A program made the position numbers and the translations under genes. From JBHEBG01 sp046557915 (lineage in GTDB: Bacteria > Bacteroidota > Bacteroidia > Flavobacteriales > Flavobacteriaceae): a stretch of 64,000 bases of DNA. Of this stretch, positions 7,852 through 16,597 are shown one piece after another. The notes beneath the pieces are model-generated. The model was not told the DNA's origin and did no database searches. It was given only the letters and a program-made list of their open reading frames with translations. Each line of letters starts with the position of its first letter. Position 1 is the first letter of the stretch. The stretch covers positions 744,001 to 808,000 of the forward strand of contig NZ_JBHEBG010000001.1 in assembly GCF_046557915.1 (NCBI RefSeq), read 5' to 3'.

Positions 7852-10800
7852 TTAAAAATTAAATCCTGCTTTAAGACCAATACTTCTTGTTGTGGCATAG
7901 GACATATCCTCTACCCCGCCCACAAAGCTCTGTCCCTGTACCGCAAATTGTTCCGGATCAAAGTGTGGGTTTTCGGTAATTGCAAATAGGTTTCTTCCGA
8001 TTAGCGACAACCGTATAGTGGCATCGCTATTTAGAAAACGGAAGTTCTCCGGGCTTAAATTAAAAGTGTACCCAATAGAGAATTGTCTTAGCTTTAGAAA
8101 AGAAGCATCATAAACATTGTTTTCCTCATGATTGCGATCATAAAATTGACGGTAAAAACTTTCGGCGGTTACCGCTACGGTATTTTGCTGATAAACCGGA
8201 TTTTCAGAAGTATCCACATTAACAACCCCGTTGGGTACTATACCTTCTTCGGGTCTATTGGCAGTTTCGGCGAGCTGTCCGCCCACATTGCCCAAAGCTC
8301 GGGTACGGGAAACGATGATACCACCCTGTCGCCAATCGAATAAGAAGCCAAGATCCCAGTTCTTATAGCGGAACTGATTGTTGAAACCCAGCATAAAATC
8401 TGGATTGTTGTTTCCTAATTTCCTCAATGTATTATCTGGGATGTACCGTCCTTCATCGGTTAGTACAAAATCGCCGTTTTCATTTCTTAGATAGCCAGTT
8501 CCGTAGAGATCACCTATTCTACCGCCTTCTTCGACCTGTAAAAATACCGTTTGGTTTTGACTGTCGTATATTCTAGAAAAGGCTAGGGTAAGTCGGCCTG
8601 CTTCTTGGGGAAGGTCTTCTACTGTGGCTCTATTTCTACTAAAATTAAAAGTGCTTTTCCAGCTAAAATCGGTATTGCTTATTGGTGTAACCGCCGCAAT
8701 GATTTCTACACCTTTGGCACGTACCTCGCCCCTGTTTACCACCTGCTGGGTAAACCCGGAGGAAATTCCAATGGGCAGGGAAATAATTTGGTCTTTGGTG
8801 AGTGCATTGTAGTACGAAACATCCAGGTTTAAGCGATCGCCCCAAAAGCGGATGTCTGCACCTACCTCAATAGACGTTGTACTTTCGGGGTTTAGATTGG
8901 GGTTGGCGATAATGTTTTGGTCGCTAAATGTGGGCTGTCCGTTAAAAGGTGTTTGGGCCACAAAAGCCCCTGTGGTCTGGAAAGGATCGGTATCGTTACC
9001 AACCTGGGCCCAACTGGCCCTAAGCTTTGCAAAGGAGAACACTTTGGGCAATGCTACTACCTCCGACAATATAAAGCTCCCGGAAAAGGAAGGATAGAAA
9101 AAAGAAGTGTTATCTACGGAAAAGGGCGTGGCCAAGGCGCTGCTCCAATCGTTGCGCCCTGTAATATCCAAAAACAGAAAATTCTTGTAGCCCAATTTTG
9201 CAATACCATAAAAACTGTTTATACGTTTGTTGGATTCAAACTCGAAAACCTCAATGGGTGAAGCTGCATTGGATAATCTAAAGATGCCTGGTTGTGCCAA
9301 GCTGGTTGCCTGCGATTGCGAGGTAAATGCCTTTTGATCTAGTCGGTTACCGCCCAAGGAAACGTCTATTTTAAAATCGCCGAAACTGTTGTGGTAATTG
9401 ATAAGAAAATCGGTATTTATTTCCCTAAAGAAGACGTCGTGTTCGGCATAGCCACCATTGGCAAATCTGTTAGAACTAAAAGACCGCCTCAACTGCCTAA
9501 GCTCATCGGAATAGTCCATTCCGCTTCGGATTGTGGCGCTAAGGTTATCGGTAATATCATAGGTGGCCGATATATTTCCGAAGACCCTATCCCTATTGAA
9601 CGAATTTCGATTCTCCAACAAAATAAAAAAGGGATTGTCAAAAAAGGTATAGTTATATGAAAACTGTTGTGTACCCTCTAAACCTGGTTGCCAGTAATTT
9701 CGTAAGCTATTGATATTCAGGGAACGAGGCCCCCATGCCACCAAAGAGTAATTTACGTTTTCGGAGCCATATCCATTGGCGGGCCTATTATCACTCTGTG
9801 AATTCACGTAACTTATGGACGAATTGACACGCAATTTTTCCGTTGGATTGAAGGCAAGTCTGGTACTGATTGTTTGTCGATCTAAATTAACACCGGGAAT
9901 TATGGACTCGCTTCGCAGGTCTGTAAAGGAAAGTCTAAAGTTACCTCTTTCGAAGTCCGAAGAAATAGCCAGATTATTTATGAATGTTGTTCCGGTCCTG
10001 TACAGGTCTTTAAGGTTATCCGGATTGGAAAGAAAGGGAGTGGGTGTAATTGGCAAACCATTGTACAAGGAAGTATCGCCGCCACGCACCACAGAACCAT
10101 CTGGTAAGGTTACCGGACTATCAAATTGTGGCACTAAATTTCCAACGTCCAATCTAGGCCCCCAGCTATAGGTAATGTTATCGCTTATGCCGCCACCAAG
10201 ACCATCCACAAATTCAAATTCGCCAGATTGGCCCTGACCATATTGGTTTTGAAATTGAGGTAATTGAAAGGCCGAATCCACAAAAAAACTGGTATTATAG
10301 CTGATGCCCAGCCCTTTGGAACCCTTGCCGCTCTTGGTCTCTATTATGATTACCCCGTTTGAAGCCCTTGTTCCGTAAAGTGCTGCAGCGCTTGGGCCTT
10401 TAAGTACGGAGACCTCTGCAATATCATCCGGATTTACTTCCATGGCGCCATTGCCAAAATCTATTTCTTGGAAACCTGCCGCCGCCTCATTGGTAAAATT
10501 AAAGACCGAATTGTTATTTATAGGAATCCCATCTACAACAAATAAGGGGTTGTTGTTAGAAAACGAGGCTTCCCCCCGAATACTAATGCGAGAGGTAGAG
10601 CCCACGCCAGTGGCTCCTTGGTTAATGGTAACACCTGCCAATTTCCCCGCAAGATTGTCCAAAAAATTGGCGGATTTAACCTCGGCAACGCCTTTTGCAT
10701 CCAAACTTTGCACTACATAACCCAACTCTTTGGTCTCCCTTTTTAGCCCTAGGGCGGTAAGCACCACTTCATCCAACTTTTCAGATGTTTCCAAAAGTTC

Positions 10801-11067
10801 AACATCAATAGTTTGTCTATTTCCAACGGATGTGCGTAACGATTGGTAACCCAACGCTGAAAACTCCAAAGTTGTATTGATGTTGGGCACGGTAATGGAG
10901 TACGCACCCTTTTCATCCGAAGTTGTTCCGGTTTCCGTACCAACCAATAGAATATTTACAAAGGGTAGGGGTTGCCCCTTGGTATCGGTGACTTTGCCCG
11001 AGATGGTAGTTTGCGAAAAGCATAAGCCGCTAAGGCAAAATGCAATAAATAGAAAAGAATATTTCAT
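7852..11067 (-). CDS. SusC/RagA-family TonB-linked outer membrane transporter
   Basis: A 1071-residue TonB-dependent transporter. In order: signal peptide (1-18, cut near CFSQ), carboxypeptidase-regulatory-like domain (about 20-100, GKVTDTKGQPLPFVNILL), plug domain (about 110-235, including LAGKLAGVTINQG and the SusC signature VLKGPSAAALYGTRASNGVIII), and a long 22-stranded barrel ending in aromatic F. It imports a ligand across the outer membrane with the SusD encoded immediately downstream. It is the second gene of the run, 62 bases after the DUF2064 gene. Its placement inside an arsenosugar-type cluster is unusual, because SusCD pairs are mostly tied to glycan loci. Confidence 0.95.
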   Translation of the reverse strand: MKYSFLFIAFCLSGLCFSQTTISGKVTDTKGQPLPFVNILLVGTETGTTSDEKGAYSITVPNINTTLEFSALGYQSLRTSVGNRQTIDVELLETSEKLDEVVLTALGLKRETKELGYVVQSLDAKGVAEVKSANFLDNLAGKLAGVTINQGATGVGSTSRISIRGEASFSNNNPLFVVDGIPINNNSVFNFTNEAAAGFQEIDFGNGAMEVNPDDIAEVSVLKGPSAAALYGTRASNGVIIIETKSGKGSKGLGISYNTSFFVDSAFQLPQFQNQYGQGQSGEFEFVDGLGGGISDNITYSWGPRLDVGNLVPQFDSPVTLPDGSVVRGGDTSLYNGLPITPTPFLSNPDNLKDLYRTGTTFINNLAISSDFERGNFRLSFTDLRSESIIPGVNLDRQTISTRLAFNPTEKLRVNSSISYVNSQSDNRPANGYGSENVNYSLVAWGPRSLNINSLRNYWQPGLEGTQQFSYNYTFFDNPFFILLENRNSFNRDRVFGNISATYDITDNLSATIRSGMDYSDELRQLRRSFSSNRFANGGYAEHDVFFREINTDFLINYHNSFGDFKIDVSLGGNRLDQKAFTSQSQATSLAQPGIFRLSNAASPIEVFEFESNKRINSFYGIAKLGYKNFLFLDITGRNDWSSALATPFSVDNTSFFYPSFSGSFILSEVVALPKVFSFAKLRASWAQVGNDTDPFQTTGAFVAQTPFNGQPTFSDQNIIANPNLNPESTTSIEVGADIRFWGDRLNLDVSYYNALTKDQIISLPIGISSGFTQQVVNRGEVRAKGVEIIAAVTPISNTDFSWKSTFNFSRNRATVEDLPQEAGRLTLAFSRIYDSQNQTVFLQVEEGGRIGDLYGTGYLRNENGDFVLTDEGRYIPDNTLRKLGNNNPDFMLGFNNQFRYKNWDLGFLFDWRQGGIIVSRTRALGNVGGQLAETANRPEEGIVPNGVVNVDTSENPVYQQNTVAVTAESFYRQFYDRNHEENNVYDASFLKLRQFSIGYTFNLSPENFRFLNSDATIRLSLIGRNLFAITENPHFDPEQFAVQGQSFVGGVEDMSYATTRSIGLKAGFNF

Positions 11068-11129
11068 TAAAGGTCTTTGGTATTTTTAGAATTGATCATG
11101 GCCTTATGGTAAAACCACGTCCTGAAAGA

Positions 11130-11825
11130 TTAGGATCTAAAAAAAACCGGTGAACCTTTGTTGTAATGTGTTTTGGTGAAATATGAGGTAAAAAAAGATG
11201 TTGTAAAATGAAGTATTTCCCTTTTTGAAGCAATTACAGACCGTATAAGGCGAAGCAACTTTTTTCCAAGGGCATTGCCCTGCCCTACTATTGTCTTCAG
11301 ATCTTGTGCATTATCTACATCTACCAAAATCTCTAGCTTGCTAATACGGTTTTTGGAAACTTGGAGCAATGTGGAGATGGCCGATGTTAATTCGGAGGTT
11401 TGCCAAGGTAATTTTTTGAATGATGTGGGCTCAAAGTTGTCTTTATGAAGGCCCATTAAATAAAACCCGCCGTCCAAAGAGGGGCCTAAGACCGAATTAT
11501 CGGGATTAACCAACCCCGCCGCTTCGGTAATATGGGAAGCCTTTAACAAAGGAGTGTCACTGCCTACGGTAACTATTTGCTCATAGCCACTATTAAAAAT
11601 ATCCTGAATGGCATTTGTAAAACGTTCACCAAAAGAGTTGCCACGTTGCTGGTCTTCGGAGTAATGAAAATAGGGAAGTTTGGTCTTACGAACCGTAGCC
11701 AGAGTTTGCAGTATTAGCTCATCAAAGAGCGCTTCTCCTTTGGCCATAGGTTTCTGTTTCAATTCTTCCTTGGAAGAATTGGCGAAAACCAGAATAGCTG
11801 TTTTACCACGCAAAGGTGACTGCAT
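11130..11825 (-). CDS. DUF2064/TIGR04282-type glycosyltransferase, arsenosugar biosynthesis
   Basis: A 231-residue nucleotide-sugar-transferase-like protein of the DUF2064 group, which is linked to arsenosugar loci (TIGR04282). Visible features are an N-terminal AILVFANSS strand with a basic loop, GERFTNAIQDIF, the strand-acid motif QIVTVGSDTPLL (likely metal and nucleotide binding), GPSLDGGFYLMGL and PWQTSEL, all usual for the family. The tail after residue 200 is longer and not conserved. It is the first gene of the run; three candidate TetR operators lie upstream (11849-12071). It probably adds a sugar to the arsenical intermediate; donor and acceptor are unknown. Confidence 0.85.
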   Translation of the reverse strand: MQSPLRGKTAILVFANSSKEELKQKPMAKGEALFDELILQTLATVRKTKLPYFHYSEDQQRGNSFGERFTNAIQDIFNSGYEQIVTVGSDTPLLKASHITEAAGLVNPDNSVLGPSLDGGFYLMGLHKDNFEPTSFKKLPWQTSELTSAISTLLQVSKNRISKLEILVDVDNAQDLKTIVGQGNALGKKLLRLIRSVIASKREILHFTTSFFTSYFTKTHYNKGSPVFFRS

Positions 11826-11848
11826 TGGCTAAAATATCTTTGTGTAAA

Positions 11849-11872
11849 CTTACAAACATTTTGGTCGGCTGC
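11849..11872. promoter_or_regulatory. Candidate TetR operator, proximal to the arsenosugar-type cluster
   Basis: Inverted repeat with arms CTTACAAACA and GGTCGGCTGC and spacer TTTT, 24 bases before the DUF2064 start. It is the weakest of the three sites here: the right arm begins with the GGTCGG core and the left arm reads TGTTTGTAAG in reverse complement, as in the other sites. A block to transcription or initiation is inferred. Confidence 0.4.
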
Positions 11873-11922
11873 CTATTTCGGTCATTACAGATTTTTTGAA
11901 TTTTAACACTAATCTTTTCTGT

Positions 11923-11946
11923 TAAACCAACTACCCGGTCCATTTT
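11923..11946. promoter_or_regulatory. Candidate TetR operator upstream of the arsenosugar-type cluster
   Basis: Arms TAAACCAACT and GGTCCATTTT with spacer ACCC. It matches the palindrome at 2631-2654 in 19 of 24 positions, including the identical centre ACCCGGTC. It lies 98 bases upstream of the first gene of the cluster, and its centre is 125 bp from the next site at 12048-12071. Confidence 0.6.
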
Positions 11947-12047
11947 AAATACTTGTAAAGCCAATTTACAGGCTTTGCAAAAGGACTACTGGTCAATTAA
12001 AATCGATGATGCACATCAAAACCATAAACTGGTGATTTCAAATCTTT

Positions 12048-12071
12048 GCAACGGACCATTTGGTTTGTAAG
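12048..12071. promoter_or_regulatory. Candidate TetR operator, distal site of the cluster
   Basis: Arms GCAACGGACC and GGTTTGTAAG with spacer ATTT, in the 300-base gap between the ferredoxin reductase stop (12126) and the DUF2064 start (11825). Apart from these three sites I see no gene, RNA or terminator in this gap. Confidence 0.45.
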
Positions 12072-12125
12072 CAACGGCTTTGGATGATTGACTTTTACTT
12101 TGTAAAGGAAAGCAAAATCAAAGAA

Positions 12126-13175
12126 TCAAACATCGTCATAGTCCACCTTTAAGGTAGGTGTCAGCGGATGGGCCTGGCAGGTAAGAATCAACCCTTCTTC
12201 AATTTCACCATCGGTAAGAATCTGATTTTTCACCATTTCTACTTTACCCTCAACCACCCTGGCAATACAGCTACTGCATACTCCGCCCTGGCAAGAGTAA
12301 GGGGCGTCTATATTTTCCTTTAAAACGGCATCCAGAACCAAGGTTTTCTTATCCATATCCAATGAATAGGTTTCGTCATCCACTACAACGGTAACCTGGG
12401 TCTTTCCTTCAAGATCTTCCGCAATGGTATCTACGGTTTCCGAGGAGGTGAATAGTTCGTGGTGTATTTTTTCCTTTGCTATTCCTGCATTTTGTAGCGC
12501 ATCGGACACCGTATTTATCATGGGTTCTGGCCCACAAAGATAAAAGGCATCAAAGGACGTATCTTTAAATTTATTTTTTACGATATAGTTTACCGTTGAC
12601 CCATCTACACGGCCAAACAATGAATCTTCTTCTTGTGACTTGCTGTAAACGTATTGCACAAAAAACCTATTGGTATATTTTTTTTGTAATTGCTTTAAGT
12701 CCTTTAGAAACATGGTTTCCTTAAGATTCTGGTTCCCGAAAACCAAAGCGAACGTACTGTTTAAATGACTCCCCAAAACTGTTTGCGCAATACTAAGAAT
12801 AGGTGTAATGCCGCTTCCTGCGGCGAAGGCGGCAACATGATGGGCGTTATTTGTGGGCTCAAAAACAAATCTTCCTTCAGGAGGCATTACCTCTAGGACA
12901 TCACCTGCTTTAATCTCCGAATTTGCGTAAATAGAAAATGCACCTCCCGCTACTTTTTTTACACCAACGGTAATCTCATTGGCCGTTGGAATAGATGAAA
13001 CGGAATAGGCCCTTCGGAGCTCGGCTCCATTAACTGTATGCTTAATGGTTATATATTGCCCCGAAAGAAAAGAAAATGTATTCTTTAAATGGGTCGGGAT
13101 CTTAAACGAAATGGCTACCGAATTTGGGGTCAATTGTTCAACGGCGGAAACTGTTAAGGAATGAAAATCACTCAT
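12126..13175 (-). CDS. Ferredoxin--NAD(P)H oxidoreductase, PaaE-like, with C-terminal 2Fe-2S domain
   Basis: A 349-residue flavoprotein. The FAD-binding motif RRAYSVSS is at 54-61, the NAD(P)-binding half starts at AAGSGITPILSIAQ, and YLCGPEPMI precedes a plant-type ferredoxin domain with C295, C300, C303 and C333 (CQGGVCSSC, then LTCQ). It passes electrons from NAD(P)H via FAD and the iron-sulfur cluster to a partner, often an oxygenase. PaaE belongs to phenylacetyl-CoA epoxidation, but no paaABCD genes are here, so a general reductase is more likely. It is divergent from the DUF5687 gene. Confidence 0.9.
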   Translation of the reverse strand: MSDFHSLTVSAVEQLTPNSVAISFKIPTHLKNTFSFLSGQYITIKHTVNGAELRRAYSVSSIPTANEITVGVKKVAGGAFSIYANSEIKAGDVLEVMPPEGRFVFEPTNNAHHVAAFAAGSGITPILSIAQTVLGSHLNSTFALVFGNQNLKETMFLKDLKQLQKKYTNRFFVQYVYSKSQEEDSLFGRVDGSTVNYIVKNKFKDTSFDAFYLCGPEPMINTVSDALQNAGIAKEKIHHELFTSSETVDTIAEDLEGKTQVTVVVDDETYSLDMDKKTLVLDAVLKENIDAPYSCQGGVCSSCIARVVEGKVEMVKNQILTDGEIEEGLILTCQAHPLTPTLKVDYDDV

Positions 13176-13260
13176 CGTTCAAATTTTGTGCAAAACTAGG
13201 AAAGGATTGTCTAATAAAAATGGTAAAGTCAAAAAAATAGCTTCTCCACGTAACAAAATT

Positions 13261-13268
13261 TATATTTG
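13261..13268 (+). promoter_or_regulatory. Candidate -7 element of the ABC exporter promoter
   Basis: TATATTTG fits the Bacteroidota -7 consensus TAnnTTTG and lies 34 bases before the DUF5687 start. No clear TTTG -33 element is seen at the usual distance, so this call is tentative. Confidence 0.3.
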
Positions 13269-13301
13269 TTCCACTAACCAAATGAAAATAGCTGTTCCCA
13301 A

Positions 13302-14771
13302 ATGCTGAAACACTTTATTACCTTTCAATGGAAGTCCTTTATGAGATCGGCAAGTCTGGGAAAAGACACTGCCGTTAAACTAATAATGGCATTCTTTGCG
13401 GTTTATATGCTTGGCACTTTGGCATTGTTAGGGGCAATGAGCTACCCAGCCCTGCAGAAACTGTTCCCGAACGTGGACCCAATGCTAATGTTTAACCGCT
13501 TTGTAATCTATTGGTTTTTAGGGGAGTTATTTTTTAGATACTTTATGCAAAAACTGCCTGTTTTGGATGTAAAGCCGTTACTGGTGCTTCCGGTAAGTAA
13601 AAGCATTATTTCTCATTTTGTTTTAATCAGGTCCGGATTATCTTACTACAATTTTTTAGGACTTTTTCTTTTTACACCCTTCGCAATAGTCCTTTTATTA
13701 AACGATTATCCTGCACTGAATACGTTAATATGGTTGTTTTCCATGGGTTGTATTGTAGTTGCTGTAAATTATCTCAATTTCATTATTAATAAAAGCGATA
13801 AGATACTGCTGTTAATAGCGGCCACTGTTGCCTTGTTATACGCAATGGAGTACTTTCAGGTAATATCAGTCTCACAAGTAGCGGGCAAGCTTTTTTATTC
13901 CTTCTATCAAAATCCGATCTATTGCCTAATCCCTTTGTTCCTGGCCATTTTGGTTTACCGCCTCAATTTTGGACATTTAAAAGGGAGGGTTTTTCTAGAC
14001 GACTCCCTAGGGGAGAAAACCAAGGATGCCATCACCTCCGATTTGGCTTGGACAAGGCGTTTTGGTGATATAGCCCCGTTTTTACAGCTAGATCTAAAAT
14101 TGATTTGGAGAAACAAACGTACCAAGGTGCAAACATTTATGTCATTGGCCATGGTTTTCTATGGCCTGGTTTTCTATAGTATGGATGATTGGCCCATTAC
14201 TTCGCCATTGTTTGTATTTGTCGGGATTTTTGTGACAGGAATTTTTCTAATGAATTTTGGGCAGTTTATACCGGCATGGGACAGTGAATATTATAGTATG
14301 ATGATGTCTCAGAACATTCCTTTACGAAAATATCTAGAATCTAAGGCCGGTCTTATTGCCGTTAGTGTGGCAGGTATGTTTCTATTGTCTATTCCCTATG
14401 TTTACTTTGGGTGGCAGGCCCTTGCCATCAATTTTAGTTGCGCCTTATACAATCTGGGAATAAACATACCATTAATACTGTTCTTTGGATCCATGAACAA
14501 AAAAAGGATAGATCTTACCAAAAGCGCACTGGGCAATCTGCAAGGATCCAGTGCCACACAGTTTTTGGTAGGGATCCCTCTTTTTGGAATTCCTATGGTC
14601 ATTTATTTGGGGTTTTATTATCTGGTTTCCATAGAAGTAGCACTCTCTGTGCTGGCAGGGCTGGGTATTTTAGGATTTGCGTGTAGAAAATTACTCTTAG
14701 ATAAAATAACCGCGGTTTATCGTGGAAAAAAATATGCCATGATTGCAGGGTTTAAAGAAAAAAACAGTTAA
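13302..14771 (+). CDS. DUF5687 family membrane protein, ABC exporter permease
   Basis: A 489-residue polytopic membrane protein with roughly a dozen hydrophobic segments in two blocks, separated by a cytoplasmic region (LDDSLGEKTKDAITSDLAWTRRFGDIAPFLQLDLKL) that resembles the ATPase-contact region of ABC-2 type permeases. The next gene, 9 bases on, encodes the matching ATPase. DUF5687 is the usual permease paired with such an ATPase in this phylum. The exported substrate is unknown. Confidence 0.85.
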   Translation: MLKHFITFQWKSFMRSASLGKDTAVKLIMAFFAVYMLGTLALLGAMSYPALQKLFPNVDPMLMFNRFVIYWFLGELFFRYFMQKLPVLDVKPLLVLPVSKSIISHFVLIRSGLSYYNFLGLFLFTPFAIVLLLNDYPALNTLIWLFSMGCIVVAVNYLNFIINKSDKILLLIAATVALLYAMEYFQVISVSQVAGKLFYSFYQNPIYCLIPLFLAILVYRLNFGHLKGRVFLDDSLGEKTKDAITSDLAWTRRFGDIAPFLQLDLKLIWRNKRTKVQTFMSLAMVFYGLVFYSMDDWPITSPLFVFVGIFVTGIFLMNFGQFIPAWDSEYYSMMMSQNIPLRKYLESKAGLIAVSVAGMFLLSIPYVYFGWQALAINFSCALYNLGINIPLILFFGSMNKKRIDLTKSALGNLQGSSATQFLVGIPLFGIPMVIYLGFYYLVSIEVALSVLAGLGILGFACRKLLLDKITAVYRGKKYAMIAGFKEKNS

Positions 14772-14780
14772 AAGGTTGGT

Positions 14781-15476
14781 ATGATAGCTACAGAAAAGCT
14801 TGTAAAGAAATATGGAGCACAAATGGCTTTGAACATAACGGATTTAACTATTCCTATTGGACAGAGTTTTGGGTTGGTTGGAAATAATGGTGCCGGAAAG
14901 ACTACTTTTTTTAGTTTGTTGCTGGATTTGATAAGGCCAACCATGGGAGAAATAGTCAATAATGGTATACCGGTACAAGCAAGTGAGGCATGGAAACCTT
15001 TTACATCGGCCTTTATAGATGAAACATTTTTGATAGGATACCTAACCCCAGAAGAGTATTTCTACTTTATTGGAGAATTGCGTGGACAGAACAAGGCAGA
15101 TGTTGACAATTTATTGCAGGGTTTCGAGGATTTTTTCCATAACGAAATCTTAGGTCAGAAAAAATATTTAAGGGATCTCTCCAAAGGAAATCAAAAGAAG
15201 GCAGGTATTGTGGCCGCTCTTATCGGTAATCCAAAGGTAGTGGTCTTGGACGAGCCATTTGCTAATTTGGATCCTACCACGCAGATAAGACTAAAGGAGA
15301 TTATTAGAAATCTCACCCAAAATAAGGAGGTAACCGTTTTGATATCTAGCCATGACCTTATGCATGTTACGGAAGTCTGCGAACGTATTGTGGTGCTCAA
15401 TAAAGGTGAAATAGTTAGGGATATCCAAACCTCGGAAGAAACACTAAGGGAATTGGAGACCTTCTTTGGAGGATAA
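14781..15476 (+). CDS. ABC transporter ATP-binding protein
   Basis: A 231-residue ATPase with Walker A GNNGAGKTT (34-42), an ABC signature in the variant form LSKGNQKK (133-140), Walker B KVVVLDEPF (152-160), a D-loop (NLDP) and the switch His (ISSHD). It powers the DUF5687 permease encoded just upstream. The TAA stop lies at the base of a strong terminator hairpin, so the two genes form a closed transcription unit. Confidence 0.95.
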   Translation: MIATEKLVKKYGAQMALNITDLTIPIGQSFGLVGNNGAGKTTFFSLLLDLIRPTMGEIVNNGIPVQASEAWKPFTSAFIDETFLIGYLTPEEYFYFIGELRGQNKADVDNLLQGFEDFFHNEILGQKKYLRDLSKGNQKKAGIVAALIGNPKVVVLDEPFANLDPTTQIRLKEIIRNLTQNKEVTVLISSHDLMHVTEVCERIVVLNKGEIVRDIQTSEETLRELETFFGG

Positions 15477-15507
15477 ACCCGTCAGGTTTCCAAAACCTGA
15501 CGGGTTT
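15475..15507. terminator. Bidirectional terminator hairpin after the ABC exporter
   Basis: A perfect 15-base inverted repeat: left arm 15475-15489, loop CCA, right arm 15493-15507, with A-runs and T-runs at the arm ends. It sits between convergent genes (ABC ATPase plus, NTF2-like minus) and can serve both. Confidence 0.85.
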
Positions 15508-15517
15508 GAGGGTTTGA

Positions 15518-15889
15518 TTATTGCGGAGCCATGGGGGTGAAGAAAAACTCTTCCCGAGTAATTTTTCCATTTTCTACCTGGTATAGACAGATTTCTTCAA
15601 TATTGGTTCTTGGAGCACCCTTAAATGTAATGTCCAATTTCATGGATATGCTAAAAAATTTATCGGCTACCAAAGGATCGGAGACTTCCATCCCGTGTAT
15701 TTCTTCCACCATATTGTTAAATTCTTCCGTCTTTTGCTGTACGGCACTAAGCCCCCTGGCTTCTTTTTGTGGGGAGCCATCGGGTTCAATACTTACAATA
15801 TCATTGTGGTAAAGCGTACTAATGGCTTCCGAGAATTGTCCTTGTCTACATAGGCCTACTAATTTATCGGCCACATCTTGTGTTGTCAT
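15518..15889 (-). CDS. SnoaL/NTF2-like family protein
   Basis: A 123-residue protein with the cone-shaped NTF2 pattern: an N-terminal helix (DVADKLVGLCRQGQFSEAISTLYHNDIVSIEP), a middle helix (SAVQQKTEEFNNMV) and C-terminal strands (FFSISMKLDITFKG, then EEICLYQVENGKITREEFFF). Such folds serve as small enzymes, binding proteins or stress proteins, and no catalytic residue set can be assigned. It ends at the terminator shared with the ABC genes and lies 38 bases downstream of a DUF2461 gene on the same strand. Confidence 0.8.
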   Translation of the reverse strand: MTTQDVADKLVGLCRQGQFSEAISTLYHNDIVSIEPDGSPQKEARGLSAVQQKTEEFNNMVEEIHGMEVSDPLVADKFFSISMKLDITFKGAPRTNIEEICLYQVENGKITREEFFFTPMAPQ

Positions 15890-15927
15890 GTTTTTGTTTT
15901 TATGATTAATAAATAAATATGGATTAC

Positions 15928-16587
15928 TTATATAAATGCCTTGTTAAGGTACTCGTTTAATGGTTTTATAGCGCTAAAATGACTCAAAATTTCGTCCGCT
16001 AGTTTTTTGGAACCATAGAAGGGCAGCAAGGGAAATTCGGCCATGGCATAAAACTGTTTGTTGTAGATTAGATCGGTTTGGTCCGCTACTCGGAGAAACT
16101 CCTTGTCTAACCGCTTTGCCTTTTCTCCTTTTATAATCCCAAAGTTTTGTTTAAAATCAGGAGTCGTGGTAATTTTTACCAATTCTTTCGGTTCGTGGGC
16201 TATATGCGCCCTTACTTTTTTAAGTTCGGGAGGCCTAAGCATAAACAGCCCGCCACCGACATGTACATGTTCTGCATCAATACCCAGATAATAACCCGGT
16301 AACACTGATTTTTTACCATTAGGCGAAAATCCTGCTTTTAGCAATATATGATAAGGCGTTTTATCTTTTGCAAACCTAACATCTTTGTTTATGCGAAACA
16401 TGGCTTTTTTTGCTTCGGGAATCATTCTCTTGTCCCAATCCATTAAAGAGGGGATCAATGCATTTAGGAGTTCCAAAAAAGGAGCTTTTGCATCGTCTTC
16501 ATACCTTTTCTTATTTGCATGGAACCACTCCTTATTATTGTTGTGTTGCAACTCCTTAAAAAACGCGCTGTAGGCGGATGTAATCAT
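15928..16587 (-). CDS. DUF2461 domain-containing protein
   Basis: A 219-residue soluble protein with the DUF2461 pattern: FFKELQHNNNKEWFHANKKRYEDDAKAPFLELL at the start, then RINKDVRFAKDKTPYH and later FYAMAEFPLLPFYGSKKLADEI. The function of the family is unknown. It lies in a same-strand group with DUF1801, SRPBCC and TfoX-like genes, 10 bases after the DUF1801 stop, which suggests co-transcription. No membrane segment or signal peptide is seen. Confidence 0.88.
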   Translation of the reverse strand: MITSAYSAFFKELQHNNNKEWFHANKKRYEDDAKAPFLELLNALIPSLMDWDKRMIPEAKKAMFRINKDVRFAKDKTPYHILLKAGFSPNGKKSVLPGYYLGIDAEHVHVGGGLFMLRPPELKKVRAHIAHEPKELVKITTTPDFKQNFGIIKGEKAKRLDKEFLRVADQTDLIYNKQFYAMAEFPLLPFYGSKKLADEILSHFSAIKPLNEYLNKAFI

Positions 16588-16597
16588 TTTGTGTGCT

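Noticed and set aside
12126..13175. Phenylacetate degradation locus
   Set aside because: Only the PaaE-like reductase is present; no paaABCD or ring-hydrolysing genes are nearby.
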